A stretch of DNA of 64,000 nt, taken from assembly GCF_004799495.1 (NCBI RefSeq), contig NZ_SSMY01000002.1, positions 1 through 64,000 on the forward strand, in the 5' to 3' direction. The position numbers were made by a program, and so were the translations under genes. The DNA is from Sphingomonas sp. GTDB taxonomy: Bacteria; Pseudomonadota; Alphaproteobacteria; Sphingomonadales; Sphingomonadaceae. Shown here piece after piece: positions 1 to 8,989 of the stretch. Numbering within the stretch: the first letter of the stretch is position 1; each line of letters begins with the position of its first letter. The notes beneath the pieces are model-generated. The model was given only the letters and a program-made list of their open reading frames with translations, did not search any database and was not told where the DNA came from.

Positions 1-2
1 CG

Positions 3-1124
3 GCGACCCTCGCGTCGCTGGTGCTGGCCGGCGAACAATTCGCCGCGTTGGTTTGGCCGATGATCGTCCCGGTCGCCGGGACCTGCCTCGTTCTCGCCTA
101 TGGCCGTACCGGCACGATCGCCGCGCGCGCTTTGGCATGGCGGCCGGCAGTGATCGTCGGGCTGATCAGCTATTCGCTCTACCTCTATCACCAGCCTGTC
201 TTCGCCTTCGCGCGCATCGCTAGTCTCGACCAGCCGAGCCGCGCGGAGATGACGCTACTGATCCTACCAGTCTTCGTCCTCGCCTGGCTGTCGTGGCGAT
301 ACGTCGAACGCCCCTTCCGCGATCGCGGCCGCACGGCCCCGCGCACCGTCGTCGGCTTCTGGCTGATCGCGAGCGCGGCGTTGCTGGCGATCGGCGGCGC
401 GATGGCCGCGACGTCGGGGTTCAAGGCGCGCTGGCCCGAGCTCGCCGAGCACGACGCCGGCTTCGGCGCGGCGCAGAACCAGTCGTACAACCTCTCCGCC
501 TTCGCGTTTCGCGGCGTGCCGCTCCCCGACGCCAGCCCCAAAACGCGCGTGCTGGTGCTCGGCAATTCGTTCGCGCGTGATTTCATCAACATGGGCCGGG
601 CGAGCGGCAATTTCGGCCATCACATCGTGAGCTACGACGAGAACGTCTGCCCGCCGCGCTTCGATGACGCCGAGCGGCACAACCTGCGCAACGCCGATTT
701 CATCGTGTTCGGGTCGCTCGCGAAGCGCTGCCTCGACCATTGGCTGCCGAATGCCGCGCGCGACACGAACGCCAAGATTATCGTGCTCGGAACCAAGAAT
801 TTCGGGTGGAACAACAATGCCGTGATGCTGCTCGATCCCGCCGTGCGCTACGGCTACCGCGCGAAGGTGCTCGACGGCGCGATCGCCGATAATGAGCGCG
901 AGCGACGCATGGTCCCGCCCGCACTGTTCGTCGACCTGCTCGGCATGCTGATGGACGGCGACCACCGCGTCGCCGTGTTCACGCCGGACCATAAATTCAT
1001 CAGCCAGGACCGCCAGCATCTGACCCAGGCCGGGGCGGCCTATGTCGGCGGCATCGTGTTCCGCGACCCGCGCCTTCGCGCACTCGCGGAGGGCGTCAAC
1101 TCTTCACCCGAATTCCGCAAATGA
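3..1124 (+). CDS. OafA-like membrane acyltransferase with C-terminal SGNH domain (5' end outside window)
   Basis: The reading frame is open to the left edge, so the N-terminal acyltransferase-3 helices lie outside the window; a GTG at 21 is only an internal codon. What remains has about four hydrophobic helices, the late acyltransferase-3 signature SYSLYLYHQPVF and the YVERPFR motif, one more helix, then a soluble domain. That domain carries GNSFARD (SGNH block I, nucleophile Ser) near residue 182 and DRQHLTQAG (Asp-x-x-His pair) near the C terminus. This layout matches inner-membrane enzymes that O-acetylate O-antigen, exopolysaccharide or other surface glycans, with the SGNH domain on the periplasmic side. 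The acceptor cannot be read from the sequence. Confidence 0.85.
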   Translation, partial: ATLASLVLAGEQFAALVWPMIVPVAGTCLVLAYGRTGTIAARALAWRPAVIVGLISYSLYLYHQPVFAFARIASLDQPSRAEMTLLILPVFVLAWLSWRYVERPFRDRGRTAPRTVVGFWLIASAALLAIGGAMAATSGFKARWPELAEHDAGFGAAQNQSYNLSAFAFRGVPLPDASPKTRVLVLGNSFARDFINMGRASGNFGHHIVSYDENVCPPRFDDAERHNLRNADFIVFGSLAKRCLDHWLPNAARDTNAKIIVLGTKNFGWNNNAVMLLDPAVRYGYRAKVLDGAIADNERERRMVPPALFVDLLGMLMDGDHRVAVFTPDHKFISQDRQHLTQAGAAYVGGIVFRDPRLRALAEGVNSSPEFRK

Positions 1125-1245
1125 TCCCGAACACGAAGCACGAGACCAAAGACAGCTGGACGTACCCGCGCGGATCGGTCCAGCCGAAATAATCCTGGCC
1201 GAACGTGAACACCGCAATGAACAGGAACATTGCCACCACGGCCAT
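1096..1245 (-). CDS. 49-residue small membrane protein
   Basis: This short ORF starts at ATG 1245 and overlaps the 3' end of the convergent acyltransferase gene by 29 bases. It has an AAGGG ribosome-binding sequence seven bases before the ATG. The protein begins with a hydrophobic segment (MAVVAMFLFIAVFTFG), has a polar loop (QDYFGWTDPRGY), then a second hydrophobic segment and a basic end (GIRVKS), which suggests a two-helix hairpin in the inner membrane. No function is recognised. It could be a chance ORF, but the good ribosome site, membrane-like composition and its place in the purS upstream gap argue for a real gene. Confidence 0.6.
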   Translation of the reverse strand: MAVVAMFLFIAVFTFGQDYFGWTDPRGYVQLSLVSCFVFGIICGIRVKS

Positions 1246-1336
1246 GTTCGTACCCTTACCTATCGGCCGCGCTCATCAGCGAGCGGGCCGCTCCCGCCCG
1301 AAAAGCTGCGCCCCGCGGCTTAACGAAACGTAAAAG

Positions 1337-1365
1337 TTGCGACGGGTTGCCCACGCGGCCATAGG
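1337..1365 (+). promoter_or_regulatory. candidate promoter of purS-purQ
   Basis: TTGCGA at 1337-1342 is followed after 17 bases by CATAGG at 1360-1365, about 30 bases before the purS start. The spacing fits a sigma-70 type promoter, but both hexamers are imperfect. I saw no PurR-like operator or riboswitch here. Confidence 0.35.
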
Positions 1366-1395
1366 GGCGCCGACTCCCGCACAGGAACCGCGCGC

Positions 1396-1623
1396 ATGAA
1401 GGTCCGTATCGTCGTCACCCTCAAACCCGGCGTGCTCGACCCGCAAGGCAAGGCGATCCACAAGTCGCTCGAGGGGCTCGGGTTCGGCGGGATCAACGAC
1501 GTGCGCGCGGGCAAGGTGATCGAGCTCGATGTCGCCGACGAGACGAGCGACGACGATCTGGACGGTATGTGCCGCAAACTGATCGCGAACACCGTGATCG
1601 AAAACTACCGGATCGAACGATGA
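1396..1623 (+). CDS. purS: phosphoribosylformylglycinamidine synthase subunit PurS
   Basis: This 75-residue protein is the small structural subunit of the PurS-PurQ-PurL enzyme, step four of purine synthesis. It opens with the family pattern [21 protein letters not shown] and contains SLEGLGF; both are typical of PurS, which is normally about 80 residues. It is followed at once by purQ through an ATGA overlap, so the two are translated together. The large subunit purL is not in the window. An ACAGGAAC ribosome-binding sequence lies just upstream. Confidence 0.95.
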   Translation: MKVRIVVTLKPGVLDPQGKAIHKSLEGLGFGGINDVRAGKVIELDVADETSDDDLDGMCRKLIANTVIENYRIER

Positions 1624-2285
1624 CCGCCGCGGTCGTCGTCTTCCCCGGATCGAACTGCGACCGCGACCTGGCGGTAGCGATCGCGGCGGTGACCGGGCGC
1701 AAGCCGGCGATGGTGTGGCATGCCGAGACCGAGCTGCCCGCCGGATGCGACCTGATCGCGCTGCCCGGCGGGTTTTCGTACGGCGACTATCTCCGCTCCG
1801 GCGCGATGGCGGCGCGGTCGCCGGTGATGCGCGCGGTGATCGACGCGGCGGAACGCGGCGTGCCGGTGCTCGGCGTTTGCAACGGGTTCCAGGTGCTGAC
1901 CGAGGCGGGGCTGCTCCCCGGCGCGCTGATGCGCAACGCGGGCCTCAATTTCGTGTGCCGCGACGTCGAATTGTCGGTCGAGAATGCGCAGTCGGCCTTC
2001 ACCAGCCGTTACGCCGCGGGCGAGAAGATCATGATCCCCGTCGCGCACCACGACGGCAATTACACCGCCGATCCCGAAACGCTCGACCGGCTCGAAGGCG
2101 AAGGCCGCGTAGCGTTCCGCTACACCGGCCAAGTCAACGGATCGGCGCGCCAGATCGCCGGCGTGCTCAACGCGAGCGGCAACGTGCTCGGCATGATGCC
2201 CCACCCCGAACGCAAGATCGAAGCCGCGCACGGCGGCGACGACGGACGGCGGCTGTTCGAAGGGCTGCTGGAGCTGGTCGTCTAG
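1620..2285 (+). CDS. purQ: phosphoribosylformylglycinamidine synthase glutaminase subunit PurQ
   Basis: This 221-residue class I glutamine amidotransferase supplies ammonia to PurL. The start chosen is ATG 1620, which overlaps the purS stop as ATGA; upstream starts would lie inside purS. The nucleophile sits in GVCNGFQ, the His-Glu pair in MMPHPE near the C terminus, and the N-terminal FPGSNCDRD motif is characteristic of PurQ. The TAG stop shares the tetramer CTAG with the stop of the convergent transporter gene. Confidence 0.96.
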   Translation: MTAAVVVFPGSNCDRDLAVAIAAVTGRKPAMVWHAETELPAGCDLIALPGGFSYGDYLRSGAMAARSPVMRAVIDAAERGVPVLGVCNGFQVLTEAGLLPGALMRNAGLNFVCRDVELSVENAQSAFTSRYAAGEKIMIPVAHHDGNYTADPETLDRLEGEGRVAFRYTGQVNGSARQIAGVLNASGNVLGMMPHPERKIEAAHGGDDGRRLFEGLLELVV

Positions 2286-3025
2286 ACCTTCGCGCGGAAC
2301 GGCGAGAAGTCGGTGCCTTCGTCGAACACGTCGACGCCCTCGGCGCGCTTGAGACTGCCGACCACAAGGTAGGTAACGGGCGTCAGCAGCACTTCCCAAG
2401 CAACCTTCAGCGCCCATTGCGTGAACAGCAACTTGACCACTAGTGCATGGGTGAACCCTTCCGCCCCCCAGAACGCGAGCGGGTAGAAGATCAGACTGTC
2501 GACGCCCTCCCCGGCAATCGTCGAGCCGATCGTGCGGGTCCACAAATGCTTGCCGGCGGTCCAGATCTTCATCCGGGCAAGCACGTACGAATTAACGAAC
2601 TCTCCCGCCCAGAATGCGCAGCAGCTGGCGAAAACGATGCGCGGCACCTGGCCGAAAATCGTCTCATACGCCTTCTGGTTGGTCCAGTCGGGTGCGGGCG
2701 GCAGCGCGACGACCACCCAGCTCATCAACGCCATGAACAGAACCGCGCCGAACCCGGCCCAGATCACGCGCCGGGCACGCGCGTAACCGTAGACCTCGGT
2801 CAGCACGTCGCCGATCACGTAGGAAATCGGGAAGAACAGGATGCCCGCACCGAAGGGCCAGTAGCCGTAGCCGGGCAACCAGACCTGCGCGACCTTGCCC
2901 GCGCCGATCACGTTGGAGAGGAGCAGGATAGCGACGAACGCTGCCATCACGAAATCGTAATAGCGAAACGTCTGGACGGTATTTGCCGTCACCGCTCGCA
3001 ACTTGCCCTGATCCCCCTCGGTCAT
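2282..3025 (-). CDS. queuosine precursor transporter (YhhQ/VUT family)
   Basis: This 247-residue membrane protein has about six hydrophobic helices. It contains the family blocks [18 protein letters not shown] and [16 protein letters not shown]. Members import the queuosine precursors preQ0 or preQ1 across the inner membrane for tRNA modification. The amino acids before the first helix are hydrophilic, consistent with a cytoplasmic N terminus. It is convergent with purQ and transcribed away from tRNA-Arg. No preQ1 riboswitch is visible in the 55 bases between its start and the tRNA. Confidence 0.9.
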   Translation of the reverse strand: MTEGDQGKLRAVTANTVQTFRYYDFVMAAFVAILLLSNVIGAGKVAQVWLPGYGYWPFGAGILFFPISYVIGDVLTEVYGYARARRVIWAGFGAVLFMALMSWVVVALPPAPDWTNQKAYETIFGQVPRIVFASCCAFWAGEFVNSYVLARMKIWTAGKHLWTRTIGSTIAGEGVDSLIFYPLAFWGAEGFTHALVVKLLFTQWALKVAWEVLLTPVTYLVVGSLKRAEGVDVFDEGTDFSPFRAKV

Positions 3026-3081
3026 GCGCGCGTTATGATGGGCGTTTCACCCTCGCGCAATCCGCGCTAGGCGAAGCTTGG

Positions 3082-3158
3082 GCGCCCGTAGTTCAACTGG
3101 ATAGAGCACGAGCCTTCTAAGCTTGGAGTTGCAGGTTCGAGTCCTGCCGGGCGCGCCA
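3082..3158 (+). tRNA. tRNA-Arg(TCT)
   Basis: A full cloverleaf can be folded: acceptor GCGCCCG (3082-3088) with CGGGCGC (3148-3154), D stem GTTC/GAGC, anticodon stem CGAGC/GCTTG around loop CTTCTAA with anticodon TCT at 3116-3118, T stem GCAGG/CCTGC, discriminator G and an encoded CCA. It reads the AGA codon, which is rare in this GC-rich sequence. Confidence 0.97.
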
Positions 3159-3163
3159 CCCCT

Positions 3164-4171
3164 TTACGAAAAGCGCGGCGCGGGGGCGGGCTGGAGCACG
3201 CCCTCGCGCTCGACGAAGGTGCCGCGCGCGACGTTGTGCGGATGCTCGGCCGCTTCGGCCATCGACAGGACGGGCGCGAAGCAGACGTCGCTGCCCTCCA
3301 TGATCGCACACCATTCGTCGCGGGTTTTGGTCTTGAAGATCGCGGTCAGGCGATCCTTCTGCGCCGGCCATTGAGCGCGGTCGAACTGGGCGTCGAACAG
3401 CGGATCGGCGGCGATCCCGAGCTTCTCACGGAGCAGCGCGTAGAATTGCGGCTCGATCGACCCGATCGACACGAACCCGCCATCGGCCGTCTCGTACACG
3501 TCGTAGAACGGCGCGCCGGTATCGAGCAGGTTCGTGCCGCGCTCGTCGCTCCACATGCCGTTCGCGCGAAAGCCCCACATCATCGCCATCAGCAGGGCCG
3601 ATCCGTCGGTCATCGCGCAGTCGATGACTTGCCCCGCCGCCCCGCTCTTTACCGCGAGCAGCCCGGCGACCATGCCGAACGCCAGCATCATCGCCCCGCC
3701 GCCGAAATCGCCGACCAGGTTGATCGGCGGTACCGGTTTCTCTCCGTTCCGCCCGATCGCGCCGAGCACGCCCGACAGCGCGATGTAATTGATGTCGTGC
3801 CCGGCGGTGGCCGCGTAGGGCCCGTCCTGCCCCCAGCCGGTCATCCGCCCGATCACCAGCTTGGGATTATCGCCGAGCAGCACGTCGGGTCCGATCCCCA
3901 ACCGCTCGATCACGCCGGGGCGGAACCCCTCGATCAGCCCATCGGCAGTTTTCACCAACTCGCGCAGCTTCGCGATGTCGTCTGGCGACTTAAGGTCGAG
4001 TTGCATCACCGTGCGCCCGCGCAGCAACGGGTCACGCGGATTGGGCATCGCGCCAGGGCGGTCGATTTGGATCACCTCGGCGCCGTGATCGGCCAGCATC
4101 ATCCCGCAGAACGGCCCCGGCCCGATCCCCGCCAGTTCGACGATGCGAATGCCGGTGAGCGGGCCCGTCAT
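3164..4171 (-). CDS. alpha-methylacyl-CoA racemase (CaiB/BaiF, class III CoA-transferase family)
   Basis: This 335-residue protein starts at ATG 4171 (MTGPLTGIRIVELAGIGPG). A longer frame to 4222 would overlap the upstream gene and has no family support. The blocks ELAGIGPGPFCGMMLADHGA, GRMTGWGQDG and GHDINYIALSGVLGAIGR follow alpha-methylacyl-CoA racemase closely, more so than formyl-CoA or carnitine CoA-transferases. The enzyme would interconvert R and S 2-methylacyl-CoA so that branched chains can enter beta-oxidation. It is the last gene of a three-gene operon, one base after the SDR gene. Confidence 0.88.
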   Translation of the reverse strand: MTGPLTGIRIVELAGIGPGPFCGMMLADHGAEVIQIDRPGAMPNPRDPLLRGRTVMQLDLKSPDDIAKLRELVKTADGLIEGFRPGVIERLGIGPDVLLGDNPKLVIGRMTGWGQDGPYAATAGHDINYIALSGVLGAIGRNGEKPVPPINLVGDFGGGAMMLAFGMVAGLLAVKSGAAGQVIDCAMTDGSALLMAMMWGFRANGMWSDERGTNLLDTGAPFYDVYETADGGFVSIGSIEPQFYALLREKLGIAADPLFDAQFDRAQWPAQKDRLTAIFKTKTRDEWCAIMEGSDVCFAPVLSMAEAAEHPHNVARGTFVEREGVLQPAPAPRFS

Positions 4172-4172
4172 G

Positions 4173-4955
4173 TCAGCGCGGCGCCATCCGGATCGCGCCG
4201 TCGAGGCGCACGTCCTCACCATTGAAATAGCCGTTTTCGATCATCGTCAGCGCGAGGCCGGCATATTCGGGTGGATTGCCCAGCCGCTTGGGAAACGGCA
4301 CCGACGCGGCGAGATTGTCGCGCACCTGTTGCGGCGCGCCCTGCATCAAGGGCGTCTCGAAAATACCCGGCAGGATCGTGTTGATGCGGATGCCCTCCCC
4401 CATCAGGTCGCGCGCGATGGGGAGCGTCATGCCGACCACCCCGCCCTTCGACGCCGAATAGGCGGCTTGGCCGATCTGGCCATCCTCGGCGGCGACGCTG
4501 GCGGTCATCACCATCGCGCCGCGCTCGCCATCCTCGCCCGGCTCCAGCGTCAGCATCCCCGCCGCCGACTTGGCGACGCAGCGGAACGTGCCGATCAGGT
4601 TGATCTGGATGAGCCAGTCGAACGCCGCCAGGCTGAAATGCTTGATGCTGCCGTCTTCCTTCGAGCGGCTCGCGGTCTTCATCGCATTGCCGGTGCCCGC
4701 GCAGCAGACGAGCACGCGCTCCTGACCGTGCGCGGCACGCGCCTTGGCGAAGCCGGCATCGACGCTCTCGTCGCTGGTCACGTTGACCTCGCAGAACAGC
4801 CCGCCGATTTCCTTGGCGACCGCCTCGCCCTTTTCCGCCTGCATGTCGAAGATCGCCACCTTGACGCCCTTCGCCGCGAGTGCACGCGCGGTTGCCGCGC
4901 CGAGGCCCGAGGCACCGCCGGTGACGACCGCCGCGACCGAATTATCGAGTTTCAT
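4173..4955 (-). CDS. short-chain dehydrogenase, 3-hydroxyacyl-CoA dehydrogenase type 2-like
   Basis: This 260-residue SDR has the NAD-binding GGASGLGAATA motif near residue 14 and the catalytic YSASK motif near residue 161, preceded by the active-site Ser in MTASVAA. The insertion KTASRSKEDGSIKHF resembles the HSD17B10-like 3-hydroxyacyl-CoA dehydrogenases, which act on 3-hydroxy-2-methylbutyryl-CoA and straight-chain substrates. Its place between a thiolase and alpha-methylacyl-CoA racemase supports a role in branched fatty acid or isoleucine-type degradation. Substrate range is inferred. Confidence 0.87.
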   Translation of the reverse strand: MKLDNSVAAVVTGGASGLGAATARALAAKGVKVAIFDMQAEKGEAVAKEIGGLFCEVNVTSDESVDAGFAKARAAHGQERVLVCCAGTGNAMKTASRSKEDGSIKHFSLAAFDWLIQINLIGTFRCVAKSAAGMLTLEPGEDGERGAMVMTASVAAEDGQIGQAAYSASKGGVVGMTLPIARDLMGEGIRINTILPGIFETPLMQGAPQQVRDNLAASVPFPKRLGNPPEYAGLALTMIENGYFNGEDVRLDGAIRMAPR

Positions 4956-4968
4956 CCATTCTCTCCGC

Positions 4969-6144
4969 TTACAGCCGCTCGACGATCGTCACGTTGGCGA
5001 TCCCGCCGCCCTCGCACATCGTCTGCAGGCCCCATTTCTTGTCGCGCGCCTTCAGCGCGTGGAGCAGCGTCGTCATCAGCTTGGTACCTGACGCGCCGAG
5101 CGGATGACCCAGCGCGATCGCGCCGCCGTTGACGTTCATGCGCGCATGGTCGCCGCCGATTACGCGGAGCCACGCGAGCGGCACCGGCGCGAACGCCTCG
5201 TTGACTTCGTACAGGTCGATATCCTCGATCTTCATTCCCGACCGTTGCAGCGCGCGTTGCGTCGCGGGGAGCGGTTCCTCGAGCATGATCACCGGGTCGC
5301 CCGCGGTCACGGTCAGGTTGTGGATGCGCGCCAGCGGCGTCAGCCCGTGATCCTTGAGCGCGCGCTCGCTGACGATCATCACGCCCGACGACCCGTCGCA
5401 GATTTGGCTGGCCGAGGCGGCGGTGAGCACGCTGCCCTCGCCCAGCGGCTTCACGCCCGCCATCGATTCCATCGTCGCGTCGTAGCGAATGCCCTCGTCC
5501 TTCGTGTGGAGACCTTCATTGCCCTCCTCATCGACGATGGCGATCGGCACGATCTCGTCATTAAACGCCCCGGCCTGCGTCGCCGCCGCTGCACGGCGAT
5601 GGCTTTCGAGCGAAAAGGCATCGAGTTCCTCGCGGCTGAACCCGTATTTCTGCGCCATCATCCCCGCACCGACGAACTGACTGAACCCGGGAACGCCGTA
5701 GCGGTCCTTGATCCGTTGCGACCACGGCCCGACACCGATCCCGAGCTGCGCCGGGGCAGAACTGGCGAGTCCCATCGGCACGCGAGTCATGCTTTCGACG
5801 CCGGCGGCGATGACGATGTCCTGGGTGCCCGACATGACGGCCTGCGCAGCGAACTGGATCGCTTGTTGCGAAGACCCGCACTGCCGGTCGATCGACACGG
5901 CGGGGACGCTGTCGGGGAGCGACGAGGCCATCACCGCGCTGCGCCCGATATGCGCGGACTGCTCGCCGGCCTGCATCACGCAGCCCATGATGACGTCCTC
6001 GACCGCCGCGCCGTCGATCCCCGAGCGCGCCACCAACGCGTCGAGCACTGCGCCGCCCAGATCAGCCGGGTGCCAGTCCTTGAGCTTACCGCCGCGCCGC
6101 CCACCAGCGGTGCGCGCCGCCGCGACGATATATGCCTCCGCCAT
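4969..6144 (-). CDS. acetyl-CoA C-acyltransferase (thiolase)
   Basis: This 391-residue thiolase has the acyl-accepting Cys in SIDRQCGSSQQAI near residue 88, the GHPLGASG block with the catalytic His near residue 347, and the second Cys in TMCEGGGIA near residue 379. The length matches a standard thiolase. It is the first gene of the operon with the SDR (13-base gap) and racemase, so it most likely performs the final cleavage of beta-oxidation, though a biosynthetic role cannot be excluded. Confidence 0.92.
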   Translation of the reverse strand: MAEAYIVAAARTAGGRRGGKLKDWHPADLGGAVLDALVARSGIDGAAVEDVIMGCVMQAGEQSAHIGRSAVMASSLPDSVPAVSIDRQCGSSQQAIQFAAQAVMSGTQDIVIAAGVESMTRVPMGLASSAPAQLGIGVGPWSQRIKDRYGVPGFSQFVGAGMMAQKYGFSREELDAFSLESHRRAAAATQAGAFNDEIVPIAIVDEEGNEGLHTKDEGIRYDATMESMAGVKPLGEGSVLTAASASQICDGSSGVMIVSERALKDHGLTPLARIHNLTVTAGDPVIMLEEPLPATQRALQRSGMKIEDIDLYEVNEAFAPVPLAWLRVIGGDHARMNVNGGAIALGHPLGASGTKLMTTLLHALKARDKKWGLQTMCEGGGIANVTIVERL

Positions 6145-6287
6145 ATCACTCTCCTATCGGTTTCAGTTAGCCACTGGTTGACGCAAGCGGCAAGCGAATT
6201 TGCAGGGTGGACGGCTGGACCGGTCGGTGTATTGGCACGGCTCCTCCCCGCCCAACCTGACTGGAGTAATGCGTGTCCGGAGGTTCC

Positions 6288-8366
6288 ATGATCGATCGTA
6301 ATGGGTTGCAGGTCGCGAGCGAACTCGCCGCCTTCATCGAAGAGCGCGCGCTGCCGGGGACCGGTATCGCGCCGGACGCCTTCTGGGCGGGCGCGGCGGA
6401 TATCTTCGCGCGGTTCGCTCCGGAGAACCTGCGGCTGCTCGCAAAGCGCGACCTGATCCAAGCCGAGATCGACGGCTGGCACGCCCAGCGCACCGGTACC
6501 GCGATCGACCAGGCCGAGTATCAGGCGTTCCTGAAATCGATCGGCTATCTGGTCGATGAAACCGCACCCTTTCAGGTCACGACCGAGAATGTCGATCCGG
6601 AAATCGCCACGACCGCGGGACCGCAACTCGTGGTCCCCGTGCTCAACGCCCGCTTCGCGCTCAACGCCGCCAACGCGCGCTGGGGGAGCCTGTACGACGC
6701 GCTCTACGGCACCGATGCCATTCCCGGAACGCCCAAGCCCGGCGGCTACGATCCCGAGCGCGGGGCGCAGGTGATTGCTTGGGCCAAGGCGTTTCTCGAC
6801 GCCGCTGTGCCGCTCGCGAGGGAGAGCTGGGTCGACCTGACCGGCGTGCCGGTGCTGGCCGACCCGACGTTACTGGTCGGGCGCTCAGGCGAGAATTATC
6901 TGTTCCGCCACAACGGCCTGCACATCGAATTGGTGATCGATCGCGAGCATCCGATCGGCCGCGACGACCCGGCGGGTATCGCCGACGTCATCCTCGAAAG
7001 CGCGATCACGACCATCGTCGACTTGGAGGATTCGATCGCGGCGGTCGACGCCGAGGACAAGGTCGCCGCTTACGCCAACTGGCTCGGCTTGATGAAAGGC
7101 GACTTGGTCGACACGTTCGACAAAGGCGGGCGGAGCGTTACGCGCAGGCTCAATCCCGACCGGAGCTACACCGCCCCCGATGGCGGCACCTTCACCCTGC
7201 CCGGCCGCGCGCTGTTGTTCGTGCGCAACGTCGGTCATCTGATGACGACGCCAGCGGTCCGACTGTCCGACGGCGGCGAAGCGCCCGAGGGAATCCTCGA
7301 TGCGATCGTCACCAGCATGATCGCGCTGCACGACATCAACGGGCTGCGCGCGAACAGCCGCGCCGGGTCGATCTACATCGTCAAACCCAAGATGCACGGG
7401 CCGGGCGAAGCGGCGTTCACCAACGACCTGTTCGACGCGGTCGAGGATTTGCTCGGGTTGTCGCGCCACACGATCAAGGTCGGCGTGATGGACGAGGAAC
7501 GCCGCACCTCGGCTAACCTCGCCGCGTGCATCAAGGCGGTGAGCGGACGGATCGCGTTTATCAACACGGGATTCCTCGACCGTACCGGCGACGAAATCCA
7601 CACCGGCATGCAAGCCGGGCCGATGGTGCCCAAAGGCGAGATGAAGACCAGCGACTGGATCGCCGCGTACGAGAACCGCAACGTCCAGATCGGGCTCGCG
7701 TGCGGGCTGTCGGGCAAGGCGCAGATCGGCAAGGGCATGTGGGCCGCGCCCGACCGCATGGCCGACATGCTCGAGCAGAAGATCGGCCACCCGATGACCG
7801 GCGCCAACACGGCGTGGGTGCCCTCGCCCACCGCCGCGACGCTGCATGCGACGCACTATCACCGGATCGACGTGTTCGCGCGGCAGAAGGAGCGCGCAAC
7901 TGAGCCGGTCGCGCCGCTCGATGCGCTGCTGTCGGTCCCGCTCGCGCTCGGGCGCAACTGGACGCCCGACGAGATTCGCGCGGAACTCGACAACAATGCG
8001 CAAGGAATCCTCGGCTATGTCGTCCGCTGGATCGATCAGGGCGTGGGCTGTTCGAAGGTGCCCGACATCCACGACATCGGCCTGATGGAAGACCGTGCGA
8101 CGCTGCGCATCTCGAGCCAGGCGCTCGCCAACTGGTTGCTTCACGGCGTCTGCACGCCCGAGGAGGTGGAAGCGGCGTTCGGTCGGATGGCGGCGAAGGT
8201 CGATGCGCAGAATGCCGGCGACCCGCTCTATCGCTCGCTGGTCAACAACCCGACCGGCCCCGCCTTCCGGGCCGCCCGTGCGCTGGTGTTCGAGGGTACC
8301 GTCCAGCCCAATGGCTATACCGAACCGTTGCTCCACCGTTTCCGCGCCGAAGCCAAAGCAAGCTAA
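6288..8366 (+). CDS. glcB: malate synthase G
   Basis: This 692-residue protein condenses glyoxylate with acetyl-CoA to give malate. ATG 6288 is preceded by CCGGAGG at 6277-6283; an in-frame GTG at 6273 has no comparable site. The single-chain G type is shown by length (about 720 is usual), by [18 protein letters not shown] with the catalytic acidic residues, by [13 protein letters not shown], and by the C-terminal block [20 protein letters not shown]. No isocitrate lyase gene is present in the window. It is transcribed divergently from the thiolase operon. Confidence 0.96.
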   Translation: MIDRNGLQVASELAAFIEERALPGTGIAPDAFWAGAADIFARFAPENLRLLAKRDLIQAEIDGWHAQRTGTAIDQAEYQAFLKSIGYLVDETAPFQVTTENVDPEIATTAGPQLVVPVLNARFALNAANARWGSLYDALYGTDAIPGTPKPGGYDPERGAQVIAWAKAFLDAAVPLARESWVDLTGVPVLADPTLLVGRSGENYLFRHNGLHIELVIDREHPIGRDDPAGIADVILESAITTIVDLEDSIAAVDAEDKVAAYANWLGLMKGDLVDTFDKGGRSVTRRLNPDRSYTAPDGGTFTLPGRALLFVRNVGHLMTTPAVRLSDGGEAPEGILDAIVTSMIALHDINGLRANSRAGSIYIVKPKMHGPGEAAFTNDLFDAVEDLLGLSRHTIKVGVMDEERRTSANLAACIKAVSGRIAFINTGFLDRTGDEIHTGMQAGPMVPKGEMKTSDWIAAYENRNVQIGLACGLSGKAQIGKGMWAAPDRMADMLEQKIGHPMTGANTAWVPSPTAATLHATHYHRIDVFARQKERATEPVAPLDALLSVPLALGRNWTPDEIRAELDNNAQGILGYVVRWIDQGVGCSKVPDIHDIGLMEDRATLRISSQALANWLLHGVCTPEEVEAAFGRMAAKVDAQNAGDPLYRSLVNNPTGPAFRAARALVFEGTVQPNGYTEPLLHRFRAEAKAS

Positions 8367-8370
8367 TTTT

Positions 8371-8401
8371 GCGCAATTGGACAAAACGGACAGCGCAATT
8401 G
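8371..8401. repeat. direct repeat GCGCAATTG, 22-bp period
   Basis: GCGCAATTG occurs at 8371-8379 and again at 8393-8401, two helical turns apart, in the gap between glcB and the small secreted-protein gene. This spacing would suit a regulator binding two sites on one face of the DNA. It could also be chance. Confidence 0.3.
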
Positions 8402-8546
8402 CCGAGTTCTGGTTCACAGAAATGTCGTTATTTTACAATATGACTAAGATCGGTGAGAGATTAGCTTGCGCTTGCTCGCCGGTCCCGTCTCCTGGTCAAC
8501 TTTGTCCTCGCCAAAATCGCGCCGATCTATTAGGCTCCGCAGGGTT

Positions 8547-8567
8547 GGATTCGTCCGTCGCGAATCC
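8547..8567 (+). promoter_or_regulatory. perfect inverted repeat upstream of the secreted-protein gene
   Basis: GGATTCG (8547-8553) and CGAATCC (8561-8567) form a perfect 7-bp dyad with a 7-base loop, ending about 20 bases before the ATG at 8587 and just before the GGGGGG ribosome-binding run. It could act as an operator or as an mRNA hairpin in the 5' leader. Confidence 0.4.
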
Positions 8568-8586
8568 TGGTTTGGGGGGTATAGCG

Positions 8587-8919
8587 ATGTTCAAGTTGAT
8601 TAAAGTCAGCGTGGCCGCCAGCCTGCTGGTTGCGGGGATGGCAACCGCCGGCGTGCCGTCTGGGCGTAATTTCACGATCAAGAATACCAACGGCAGCGTG
8701 TCGGTTCAGCGTGTCTGGTATGCGCGCGCCGGCGAGTCCGGAGATCCGTGGCACGAGGTCATGCTCGATTATGCGATCAAGCCGGGCACCACGTCGAACT
8801 TCACGATGGGTGAAGGCGATGTCTGCCTCTACGACATCAAGGTGCAATTCAGCGACGAAGTCATTCAAACGCGCGGCAACATCAATGTCTGCCGCGGCGA
8901 CACGGCGGTCGTGACCTGA
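8587..8919 (+). CDS. small secreted protein of unknown function
   Basis: This 110-residue protein starts at ATG 8587 behind a G-rich ribosome site. It has a clear Sec signal peptide (MFKLIKVSVAASLLVAGMATA), giving a mature chain of about 89 residues with only two cysteines, in GDVCLYDI and INVCRGD, that could form one disulfide. The mature part looks like a compact beta-rich domain with no motif I recognise. It is followed by a strong terminator, so it is probably a single-gene transcript. It is convergent with dnaE2. Confidence 0.75.
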   Translation: MFKLIKVSVAASLLVAGMATAGVPSGRNFTIKNTNGSVSVQRVWYARAGESGDPWHEVMLDYAIKPGTTSNFTMGEGDVCLYDIKVQFSDEVIQTRGNINVCRGDTAVVT

Positions 8920-8947
8920 TCGAGCGACGCTTCGACGGGGTCGGAAT

Positions 8948-8978
8948 GGGGCGGCGGACGGTGGTTCGCCGCCCTTTT
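8948..8978 (+). terminator. rho-independent terminator after the secreted-protein gene
   Basis: GGGCGGCG (8949-8956) and CGCCGCCC (8967-8974) form an 8-bp GC stem with a 10-base loop, followed by TTTT. It ends the plus-strand transcript about 30 bases after the stop at 8919. Confidence 0.78.
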
Positions 8979-8989
8979 CCGTTACTCGA

